DNA of 6,867 nt, from the NCBI GenBank assembly GCA_947088515.1, contig CAMUHA010000180.1:1-6867 (forward strand), read 5' to 3'. Below are positions 1 to 6,510 of this stretch, piece by piece (the first letter of the stretch is position 1; the number at the start of each line of letters is the position of its first letter). The position numbers and the translations under genes are program-made. Source of the DNA: an uncultured bacterium. Its GTDB lineage: Bacteria > Bacillota > Clostridia > Lachnospirales > Lachnospiraceae. Below the pieces are notes generated by a model, which did no database searches, had not been told where the DNA came from, and worked only from the letters and a program-made list of their open reading frames with translations.

Positions 1-1038
<1,038 letters not shown>

Positions 1039-1069
1039 CTAAAAGGTTTTCCAGTTAAAAAGTTATTTG

Positions 1070-1102
1070 AAAAAGGCATCAAACAAAGAGTTGTTTGATG
1101 CC
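1070..1102 (-). terminator. Intrinsic terminator-like hairpin between rpmA and obgE
   Basis: A perfect 12-bp inverted repeat (GGCATCAAACAA at 1075-1086 and its complement at 1091-1102) with a 4-base loop is followed, on the minus strand, by a run of five T at 1074-1070. It starts 13 bases past the rpmA stop. The stem has 5 GC pairs out of 12, so it is of moderate strength, and the T-run is short. It could end or attenuate the rplU-prp-rpmA transcript and lower obgE expression relative to the ribosomal proteins. I see no convincing promoter in the 50 bases between it and obgE, which favours partial read-through. Confidence 0.7.
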
Positions 1103-1115
1103 ATGTTAATTCGTA

Positions 1116-1400
1116 CTATTTCTCTACAGGATATACGGAAGCTTGTTTCTTATCTCTTCCTTTTCTTTCGAATCTAAGTACTCCGTCAACTAATGCGAAC
1201 AGTGTATCATCACCGCCCCGTCCTACATTGATGCCAGGATGGATTTTGGTTCCGCGCTGCCTGTATAAAATATTTCCAGCCTTTACGAATTGACCGTCAG
1301 CTCTCTTTGCACCCAGTCTTTTGGATTCGGAATCTCTGCCGTTTTTGGTAGAGCCAACACCTTTTTTATGAGCAAAAAATTGAAGGTTCAGCTTTAACAT
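1116..1400 (-). CDS. rpmA: 50S ribosomal protein L27, precursor with cleavable N-terminus
   Basis: Ribosomal protein L27 of the large subunit, whose N-terminal tail reaches toward the peptidyl-transferase centre. The 94-residue product starts MLKLNLQFF followed by [15 protein letters not shown]. In Firmicutes this nine-residue extension, ending in two phenylalanines, is removed by the protease Prp to expose the mature alanine end. The rest is classic L27: [37 protein letters not shown] and a basic C-terminal tail, full length for the family. The start is fixed by a strong Shine-Dalgarno sequence (AGGGAGGT at 1407-1414, six bases upstream) that overlaps the last codons of prp. It lies 2 bp downstream of prp, the gene for its own processing enzyme, so the two are co-transcribed. 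Confidence 0.98.
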   Translation of the reverse strand: MLKLNLQFFAHKKGVGSTKNGRDSESKRLGAKRADGQFVKAGNILYRQRGTKIHPGINVGRGGDDTLFALVDGVLRFERKGRDKKQASVYPVEK

Positions 1401-1402
1401 TT

Positions 1403-1732
1403 TTACACCTCCCTGAATATAAGTTTTAAGTGCTTTCTGCCGTATTCAGATACGACACCCTGCAATCCAAGTATCATGGAGTCAAGAAGAAGAATTCCTG
1501 CTTCATCCAGTTTGTCTGCAAAACAGCATTCAATCATTCCCGTTTCTTCATCGCTTTTAACTTCTATGCGGTTTTTAGTCAGCACATCAAGTGAATTGAT
1601 TGTGTTTATAACCAAAACGGATATTGCACTGCATACAATATCACTGCCTGCCCTGGCATATCCCGCATGTCCTGTACAGGATATTCTTTTATATTCCCCA
1701 CTTTTGGATTTTATAATCGTTATTGTAGTCAT
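1403..1732 (-). CDS. prp: Ribosomal-processing cysteine protease Prp (YsxB family)
   Basis: Small cysteine protease that removes the N-terminal extension of L27 in Firmicutes and related bacteria. The product is 109 residues, normal for the family. The catalytic dyad is visible: His22 in the GHAGYA motif (21-26) and Cys34 in DIVCSA (31-36), with the family's usual spacing of 12 residues; this is the old DUF464 signature. It sits between rplU (3 bp gap) and rpmA (2 bp gap), the standard arrangement, and the neighbouring L27 carries the matching LNLQFF cleavage sequence. The bases before its ATG (ACGCTTAAAGT) contain no real Shine-Dalgarno sequence, so translation probably depends on ribosomes finishing rplU, which would keep this enzyme below the level of the ribosomal proteins. 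That last point is inference. Confidence 0.95.
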   Translation of the reverse strand: MTTITIIKSKSGEYKRISCTGHAGYARAGSDIVCSAISVLVINTINSLDVLTKNRIEVKSDEETGMIECCFADKLDEAGILLLDSMILGLQGVVSEYGRKHLKLIFREV

Positions 1733-1735
1733 ACT

Positions 1736-2041
1736 TTAAGCGTTGATCTTTTCAATCTTAACCTGTGTGTATGCCTGTCTGTGACCGTTTTTCTTATGAT
1801 ATCCGGTTTTTCTCTTATACTTGTAGACAATAACTTTTCGTCCCCTGCCCTGTTCTACTACAGTTGCAGTTACACTGGCATTGGCTACATCACCGGCAAC
1901 TTTAAGTCCATTGTCACTGATAGCGACAACCTGGTCAAATGTCACAGCATCTCCTGGCTGCGCGTCAAGCTTCTCAACCTTCAGCACATCACCTTCGGAA
2001 ACCTTATACTGTTTTCCACCTGTTGCAATGATTGCGTACAT
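1736..2041 (-). CDS. rplU: 50S ribosomal protein L21
   Basis: Ribosomal protein L21, a 23S rRNA-binding component of the large subunit. The 101-residue product has the full family length and pattern: [14 protein letters not shown] at the N-terminus, [10 protein letters not shown] in the middle, and the basic C-terminal RNA-binding stretch [15 protein letters not shown] (66-80) followed by [15 protein letters not shown] near-perfect Shine-Dalgarno sequence, AGGAGGTG at 2046-2053, decides the start. It is the first gene after a strong promoter and a structured leader, and is followed at 3 bp by prp. Expression is probably controlled through the leader (see the separate entry). Confidence 0.98.
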   Translation of the reverse strand: MYAIIATGGKQYKVSEGDVLKVEKLDAQPGDAVTFDQVVAISDNGLKVAGDVANASVTATVVEQGRGRKVIVYKYKRKTGYHKKNGHRQAYTQVKIEKINA

Positions 2042-2136
2042 ATGGCACCTCCTATACTAATCAGCCGAAACTGACTTTACTCGCTAACTACGGCGGGCTT
2101 ACAATAAGCACACTTACGCCTCGTTATGCGGCATAC
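2042..2136 (-). promoter_or_regulatory. Structured 5' leader of rplU (probable L21 leader RNA)
   Basis: From the predicted start near 2136 to the rplU ATG, the transcript carries about 95 untranslated bases rich in pairing. On the minus strand, an outer stem GGCG (2117-2120) pairs with CGCC (2092-2095) and encloses a perfect hairpin GCTTA/TAAGC (2105-2109 with 2097-2101, loop of three). Further down, AGTCAG (2076-2071) pairs with CTGATT (2064-2059) around a TTTCGG loop, just before the Shine-Dalgarno sequence. Leaders upstream of rplU are a known Rfam class in Firmicutes (L21 leader), thought to bind a ribosomal protein encoded in the operon for feedback control. The position fits exactly; I assign it by location and structure, without a covariance search. 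Confidence 0.75.
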
Positions 2137-2142
2137 TCATAT

Positions 2143-2171
2143 ACTATAGCATCTGCACCTATATCTGTCAA
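2143..2171 (-). promoter_or_regulatory. Sigma-A promoter of the rplU-prp-rpmA operon
   Basis: The -35 box is a perfect TTGACA (2166-2171), the spacer is 17 bases, and the -10 box is TATAGT (2143-2148) preceded by TGC, an extended -10. Transcription should start near 2136, a G on the minus strand. It lies in the 160-bp gap after the ribonuclease gene stop. This is the best promoter in the window, as expected for ribosomal protein genes. Confidence 0.88.
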
Positions 2172-2201
2172 GCATCTTTTCATGTCCACAGGATATTTCA
2201 G

Positions 2202-3386
2202 TTATCCTTCACAGCAAAAGAAATCTGCCAGTGGCCTGCTGACTTTTTTTCTTGTAATCTCAACAATGCCAAGCGCTGTCATATCCACAAGTTTTGTTTT
2301 TATTTTATCTTTTCGCAGCTGTTCATCCAAAGTCCGCATCAACTGCCTGTTATTTTCTTTCAGTTCCATATTTATAAAATCCACCATAATCATTCCTGAA
2401 TAATTTCTAAGCCGGAGCTGCCTTGCAATTTCTATTGCAGCCTCAAGATTTGTCCGCAAATAAAGATTTTCTTTTTCCGCTCTCTTTTCCCCGCTTGCTT
2501 TGCCAGAGTTGACATCAATTACCACCATAGCTTCTGTAGGCTCTATTACAAGATAGCCTCCCGAAGGCAGCCAGACTTTTTTATCCAGAGCCCGTCCAAG
2601 ATGGGATTTGAGACTATAAAGAGCTGTCAGCGAAATCATAGGGTCCTGGTGCCATCTTAGATTATCAGAAAAAAAAGGAGTAAGCATTTTATACGCTTCT
2701 TCACTGTCTGTAACCACTTCATCATAATCCTGCACAGAAATATTTTGTAAAATAGTCACAATTTCCGGTTTGGATGAATAAAGACAGGTATAACAGGTAC
2801 GGAACTTATATTTTGCAAGTATTTCATTAAATATTGAAATAAAACACTCCATCTCTTCAAAAAGAGGAGTAAAATCATCTAAAGCGCCTGTATTGGTTCT
2901 GATGATAAAACCATACTTTTGGCAGTCACAAATTTTTCTGTCTTTGACAGCTTCCTTTATTGCCTGAACCTGTACATCACTCAACTTTCCCGAATAAAAA
3001 ATATTGTTGCCCTTCATGTGGCAGACACAATATTTTCCCGTCAGAGACAATCTGGTGGTTGCGCAGGGAAGTTTTGATTTTATTGCTTTTGCAGAAATCT
3101 GGATAAGCAGTTCATCTCCTGCTTTTAACCGTCCATCATACTCCCTTCCTGTCAGAAGGGGATTTTCGCATTCGCTTAAGGGGAGAAAAACCTTTTCTCC
3201 ACGGGTAATAGTCACAAAAGCTGCCTGTATACCGGAAGCAATCTCTGATACTCGTCCAATATATATGTTTCCAGGAGTTTCCTCTCTGTCACAGGGAGCT
3301 GTCTGTATCATCTGGGGATGTCCCGCCCCATCCATCAAAAATAAAACCAGCCTGCCATTCCTTTTTACAATGATTACCCTTCCCAT
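2202..3386 (-). CDS. RNase E/G family ribonuclease, short form
   Basis: Endoribonuclease of the Rne/Rng family, which cuts single-stranded A/U-rich RNA and matures rRNA or decays mRNA in the cytoplasm. An S1-type RNA-binding region is at about 38-117 (GNIYIGRVSEI, QAAFVTI, FLPLSE, TRLSLTGKY). The 5'-sensor/RNase H-like region follows, then the catalytic core: LPSGGYLVIEPTEAM (273-287), IDVNSG with Asp291, and MVDFINM with Asp336, matching the two magnesium-binding aspartates of RNase E (303 and 346). At 394 residues it is much shorter than RNase G (489 in E. coli): it ends at SRPLADFFCCEG, with no CPxCxGxG zinc-link and no small domain. The other frames past the stop show no remnant, so this looks like the natural end. 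The start overlaps the upstream DUF2344 gene by 13 bp and lacks a clear Shine-Dalgarno sequence, suggesting coupled translation. Names rng and cafA are used for relatives; I leave the symbol open. Confidence 0.93.
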   Translation of the reverse strand: MGRVIIVKRNGRLVLFLMDGAGHPQMIQTAPCDREETPGNIYIGRVSEIASGIQAAFVTITRGEKVFLPLSECENPLLTGREYDGRLKAGDELLIQISAKAIKSKLPCATTRLSLTGKYCVCHMKGNNIFYSGKLSDVQVQAIKEAVKDRKICDCQKYGFIIRTNTGALDDFTPLFEEMECFISIFNEILAKYKFRTCYTCLYSSKPEIVTILQNISVQDYDEVVTDSEEAYKMLTPFFSDNLRWHQDPMISLTALYSLKSHLGRALDKKVWLPSGGYLVIEPTEAMVVIDVNSGKASGEKRAEKENLYLRTNLEAAIEIARQLRLRNYSGMIMVDFINMELKENNRQLMRTLDEQLRKDKIKTKLVDMTALGIVEITRKKVSRPLADFFCCEG

Positions 3387-4096
3387 ATTAAAGACACCAG
3401 CTTTCGTTTATCAGGGGTTCCAATATTTTTAAATGTATCTATACGGTGTATTGCCAGTCCAAATTCCGGCAATGTAAAATCCATGGTTCTAAAAAAGCAA
3501 TCCAGCACAAAAGCAGGCTTAATGTTTCCTCCACTGCTGGCGTTTAAAAGCATATACACACTATCTGACAGAGTTTTTTCTCCATCTTTCATATTCTTTC
3601 TAATTTCCAGTTCATAAATACTTTCTTTTAAATTAATTTCCCGTTCTCCCTTTTTCGTCTTTTTGATTACTGGGATGTCTATCTGCCCATAAAAATCCAT
3701 AAATGCTTCCTGCCATTTGTTGGGAAGATTTATATTATTTTTAAAAGACACAAGATAAGAGGCCGCCTCCACACTTGCCATTGCATTCCCTTCCCCCTCA
3801 TCAAGAAGTTTTACCTTTAAAATATCAATTCCCTCCACCATCACATTCTGCAGCCTTTTTTGTATGTCTTCTTCACTGGTAAAAGAGTTTACCAACATAT
3901 CGAAATACTCCCCCTCACTGGTATGTCCAACAGATAAGGGAGAAGCAAAGGACATTATCGGATGGGGGCTGAACCCTTCGGAATAGGAAATATCAATATC
4001 TGCCCTGCGGATAGCCTTTTGGAAATAACGCATAATATCCAGATGTCCGATAAATCTCACTGCTCCATATTTGGAAAATTTAATTCTAACTTTCAT
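3374..4096 (-). CDS. DUF2344 / TIGR03936 family radical SAM-associated protein
   Basis: A 240-residue protein of the DUF2344 (TIGR03936) family; its biochemical role is not established. Recognisable conserved blocks are MKVRIKFSKYGAVRFIGHLD at the N-terminus, with RFIGHLDIMR at 14-23, and SEGFSPHP (39-46) followed by MSFASPLSVG (48-57) and SEGEYFD. The C-terminal half is more variable and ends with a basic KRKLVSLIWEG. No signal peptide or membrane segment is seen, so it is cytoplasmic. It starts 11 bp after the radical SAM gene and overlaps the ribonuclease gene by 13 bp. In other bacteria the DUF2344 domain is fused to the C-terminus of the same radical SAM protein, so the two very likely form one functional unit. 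A nearby ATG at 4107 is followed two codons later by a stop, leaving 4096 as the start. Confidence 0.92.
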   Translation of the reverse strand: MKVRIKFSKYGAVRFIGHLDIMRYFQKAIRRADIDISYSEGFSPHPIMSFASPLSVGHTSEGEYFDMLVNSFTSEEDIQKRLQNVMVEGIDILKVKLLDEGEGNAMASVEAASYLVSFKNNINLPNKWQEAFMDFYGQIDIPVIKKTKKGEREINLKESIYELEIRKNMKDGEKTLSDSVYMLLNASSGGNIKPAFVLDCFFRTMDFTLPEFGLAIHRIDTFKNIGTPDKRKLVSLIWEG

Positions 4097-4107
4097 ATTT
4101 ATACCAT

Positions 4108-5988
4108 TTACCTTTCACCCTGTGTCCGTTTTTCTACACAGACACCTGTCTGGTAGCGGAGAGCTCCACATCTGCTGCACTTTACGCGGCAATTTTGTGT
4201 TATTGCCTCTTCCTTTGCCTTATGCCATTCATCCAGCAAAAACTCCTTTTTTACGCCACAGTCCAAAAAGTCCCAGGGAAATATTTCCGTATCCGGCCGT
4301 ATCCTTGTGGTATAGAATGCAGGGTCTATGCCACACTCTGCAAAAGCTTCCATCCACAGGTCATTTTTATAATACTCGCTCCAGGCATCATAAAGACATC
4401 CTTTTTCATAGGCTCTTAATATCACCTGGTTTAACCTCCGGTCCCCTCTTGCCATAATTCCCTCCAGCACACTGACATCTGCCTCGTGCCAGTTATATTT
4501 AATGCTCTTTTGATTCAGCTGCTGCGAAACGGCCTTTCTGGTTAAATATGCTTTGTCCAGAAATTCTTCTTTTGTACACTGGCTTGCCCACTGAAATGGA
4601 GTAAACGGTTTGGGTATAAAAAAGGAAGAGCTTGCTACAATCTGTACTTTTCCATTCCGTTTATCCTTTGGAACTGTTTCGAAAAACAGCGCCGCAATTT
4701 TGTTGCACAATTCGGCAATTTGGATTATATCCTCTTCTGTTTCCATAGGAAGTCCCAACATAAAATAAAGTTTTACCCTAGTCCATCCGCCTTCAAAGGC
4801 AAGCCTGGCGCCTTCCAGGATTACCTCTTCTGTCAGCCCTTTATTAATAACATTTCTAAGCCGCTGACTGCCTGCCTCCGGCGCAAAAGTAAGACTGCTC
4901 TTTTTTACGTCCTGAACTTTATTCATAACATCCAGGGAAAAAGCATCAATTCTTAAGGAGGGAAGGGAAATATTAATTTTTCTTTTTCCACAGTTTTCAA
5001 TCAAAAAATCCATAAGTTCCGGAAGGTGGGAATAATCGCTGGAACTTAATGAACTTAAAGAAATTTCTTCATGTCCGGTATTTTCCAGCATTTTTACCGC
5101 ATAATCTTTGAGCATTTCAACATCCCGTTCTCTTACCGGACGGTAAAGCTGTCCTGCCTGACAGAAACGGCAGCCCCGGATACAGCCTCTTTGAATTTCC
5201 AGAACCACACGGTCCTGGGTAACTTTGATAAATGGAACCACTGGTTTTTCCGGGTAATAAGTGTTTGTTACATCCTGCACCAGTTCCTTTTCAATCACAT
5301 CAGGAATTCCAGGTTCCAGCGCAATTCTTTTATCAATCGTTCCATCTTCATGGTAAACCACATCATAGAGAGAAGGGACATACATTCCCGGAATAGATGC
5401 CGCTTTTTTTAGAAATGTTTTACGTCCCATTCCTTCTTTCCGGCACTTTATATACAAATCTAAAAGCTCCCTGTACCTGGTTTCCCCCTCCCCTATATAA
5501 AAAATATCAAAAAATTCACATATGGGTTCAGGATTATAGGAACAGGGTCCTCCGCCAATTACAATGGTGTCCCCATCTTTTCTTTTTGAGGAAAGCAGCG
5601 GGATACCAGAAAGCTCCAATACCTGCAGCACATTGGTATAGCACATTTCATATTGGAGCGTAATGCCAAGAAAATCAAAATCCTTTACAGGCTCCTGGGA
5701 CTCTAACGCAAACAGGGGTATTTTTTCCTTCCGCATGACCTGGTCCAAGTCCACCCATGGGGAATATACCCGTTCACACCACACATCTTGAAATTGATTT
5801 AGCATGTCATAAATAATCTGTATTCCCAGATGAGACATTCCAATTTCATACACATCTGGAAAGCACATGGCAAATCTCACCTGTACATGGTCTTTATCCT
5901 TCATCACAGCATTTACTTCGCCGCCAATATATCTGGCAGGCTTTTCCACCTGCATCAATATTTCATCCCTTAATGCCAGTTTTCTCAT
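4108..5988 (-). CDS. TIGR03960 family B12-binding/radical SAM protein
   Basis: A radical SAM enzyme of unsettled reaction, 626 residues from the ATG at 5988. The N-terminal part (about 40-175) resembles a cobalamin-binding fold (MCFPDVYEIGMSHLGIQ, IVIGGGPCSYNPEP, IFYIGEGE). The iron-sulphur motif CxxxCxxC is at Cys269, Cys273 and Cys276 (IQRGCIRGCRFCQAG). The radical SAM barrel continues with ISLSSLSSSDYS, LTFAPEAGSQRLRNVINKG and YFMLGLPMETEED. After PKPFTPFQW comes a C-terminal region ending in a second cysteine group at 600, 604, 607 and 617, which may hold another cluster. The open frame extends six codons upstream to a TTG at 6006, but the G-rich Shine-Dalgarno stretch lies inside that extension, so ATG 5988 is preferred. 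It has its own promoter and leads the operon with DUF2344 and the ribonuclease; an RNA- or translation-related role is inference. Confidence 0.93.
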   Translation of the reverse strand: MRKLALRDEILMQVEKPARYIGGEVNAVMKDKDHVQVRFAMCFPDVYEIGMSHLGIQIIYDMLNQFQDVWCERVYSPWVDLDQVMRKEKIPLFALESQEPVKDFDFLGITLQYEMCYTNVLQVLELSGIPLLSSKRKDGDTIVIGGGPCSYNPEPICEFFDIFYIGEGETRYRELLDLYIKCRKEGMGRKTFLKKAASIPGMYVPSLYDVVYHEDGTIDKRIALEPGIPDVIEKELVQDVTNTYYPEKPVVPFIKVTQDRVVLEIQRGCIRGCRFCQAGQLYRPVRERDVEMLKDYAVKMLENTGHEEISLSSLSSSDYSHLPELMDFLIENCGKRKINISLPSLRIDAFSLDVMNKVQDVKKSSLTFAPEAGSQRLRNVINKGLTEEVILEGARLAFEGGWTRVKLYFMLGLPMETEEDIIQIAELCNKIAALFFETVPKDKRNGKVQIVASSSFFIPKPFTPFQWASQCTKEEFLDKAYLTRKAVSQQLNQKSIKYNWHEADVSVLEGIMARGDRRLNQVILRAYEKGCLYDAWSEYYKNDLWMEAFAECGIDPAFYTTRIRPDTEIFPWDFLDCGVKKEFLLDEWHKAKEEAITQNCRVKCSRCGALRYQTGVCVEKRTQGER

Positions 5989-5994
5989 GTTTAT

Positions 5995-6000
5995 CCCCCC
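5995..6000 (-). promoter_or_regulatory. G-rich ribosome binding site deciding the radical SAM start
   Basis: On the minus strand six G in a row (part of GGGGGGAT) end six bases before the ATG at 5988. This spacing is right for a Shine-Dalgarno sequence, while the upstream in-frame TTG at 6006 has none. The run of six G is unusual, as it pairs only partly with the CCUCC of 16S rRNA. Confidence 0.75.
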
Positions 6001-6023
6001 AGCCAAACACCGTTTATTAGGTT

Positions 6024-6053
6024 ATTATACTGGCACTCTCCCATTACTGGCAA
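6024..6053 (-). promoter_or_regulatory. Sigma-A promoter of the radical SAM-DUF2344-RNase operon
   Basis: TTGCCA (-35, 6048-6053), an 18-base spacer and a perfect TATAAT (-10, 6024-6029) on the minus strand. Transcription should begin near 6017, giving a leader of about 28 bases to the ATG at 5988. The -35 box begins three bases after the stop of the upstream small gene. The 8-mer TGCCAGTA occurs twice, across the -35 box and directly at the -10 box, 17 bases apart; a direct-repeat operator is possible but unproven. Confidence 0.82.
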
Positions 6054-6056
6054 GCA

Positions 6057-6425
6057 TTATTTTACCATATCGAACAATTCCGTAATGTCAGGACTGCTGG
6101 TCATTCTTTCAAATATTGTATCTGTCGTTTCGCCTCCATAGCTTAAATGATTTATATCACACAAAACAAAAAACAGCAAAAGCGCCATTGCAATCATAAA
6201 CCTGAATCTAAAACTGCTTCCAGATGTATCTGTTCCTTCTTCTGGTATAGATTGCTCATTTTCAAGCATATGAAGTTCACTATGCAGACCTTCTGCCGGA
6301 CTGGAATACAAAAAGCCTTCCCTTGACCGGAATAACTGCCTGTTGTACTGGTTCTGCATACGGATGGCCTTTACCAACTCCAATTTTTTATTTGTATCTA
6401 CTTTTCCCATAAAATCATCATCCAT
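6057..6425 (-). CDS. Small single-pass membrane protein of unknown function
   Basis: I do not recognise the family. The 122-residue product begins with a charged, probably cytoplasmic part (1-75) that contains a basic segment with many Asn/Gln/Arg (RMQNQYNRQLFRSREG, 22-37) and an acidic stretch (ENEQSIPEEGTD, 55-66). One hydrophobic segment at about 76-89 (FMIAMALLLFFVLC), preceded by Arg73 and Arg75, predicts a single helix with the N-terminus inside. About 32 residues remain outside, including many Thr, Ser and Asp. No signal-peptidase site or enzyme motif is seen. It lies between the hisIE terminator and the radical SAM promoter, with no gene overlap, and so may be transcribed alone. The Shine-Dalgarno sequence before ATG 6425 is weak; an alternative ATG at 6410 would remove five residues. 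Location and reading frame make it a likely real gene, but function is unknown. Confidence 0.72.
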   Translation of the reverse strand: MDDDFMGKVDTNKKLELVKAIRMQNQYNRQLFRSREGFLYSSPAEGLHSELHMLENEQSIPEEGTDTSGSSFRFRFMIAMALLLFFVLCDINHLSYGGETTDTIFERMTSSPDITELFDMVK

Positions 6426-6444
6426 ACTTTATCAGATTTATGTT

Positions 6445-6488
6445 AAAAAATATGCACTGCATAACCTAATTATGCGGTGCATATTTTT
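6445..6488. terminator. Bidirectional intrinsic terminator after hisIE
   Basis: A 15-bp stem (ATATGCACTGCATAA at 6450-6464 with TTATGCGGTGCATAT at 6470-6484) holds one mismatch, a C-A in one strand's RNA or G-U in the other, around a five-base loop. It is flanked by A-runs at 6445-6450 and T-runs at 6484-6488, which can lengthen the stem and give a U-tail in either direction. It begins 22 bases past the hisIE stop, so it mainly ends the histidine transcript. Confidence 0.85.
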
Positions 6489-6498
6489 ATCTTATCAA
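6469..6498 (-). promoter_or_regulatory. Candidate promoter for the small membrane protein gene
   Basis: TTGATA (6493-6498), 18 bases, then CATAAT (6469-6474) on the minus strand. The -10 box falls inside the terminator stem, so a transcript starting near 6462 would carry only half the hairpin and escape it. The match is fair, not strong; the gene needs some promoter downstream of hisIE and I see no better one. Confidence 0.35.
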
Positions 6499-6510
6499 TT
6501 GCAGAGAAAT

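Noticed and set aside
1667..2074. Plus-strand open frame of 135 codons opposite rplU and prp.
   Set aside because: It lies wholly antisense to two well-recognised genes and their leader, has no family resemblance, and is a by-product of their codon use.
2071..2136. Apparent repeated halves in the rplU leader (GCCGCATAACGAGG and GCCGTAGTTAGCGAG).
   Set aside because: When aligned without gaps only about half of the bases match, so it is not a convincing repeat; the pairing pattern explains the sequence better.
2191..2207. Hairpin GGATA/TATCC over the stop codon of the ribonuclease gene, as a possible terminator.
   Set aside because: The stem is only five base pairs with a seven-base loop and no T-run follows, so it is unlikely to stop transcription; read-through into rplU is possible.
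3004..3432. Plus-strand open frame of 142 codons opposite the ribonuclease gene.
   Set aside because: Antisense to the conserved S1 region of a clear gene, with no motif of its own. The same holds for the other plus-strand frames in the window.
5989..6006. Upstream in-frame TTG start for the radical SAM protein, adding six residues.
   Set aside because: The added codons contain the ribosome binding site (six G) for the ATG at 5988, and no such site precedes the TTG.
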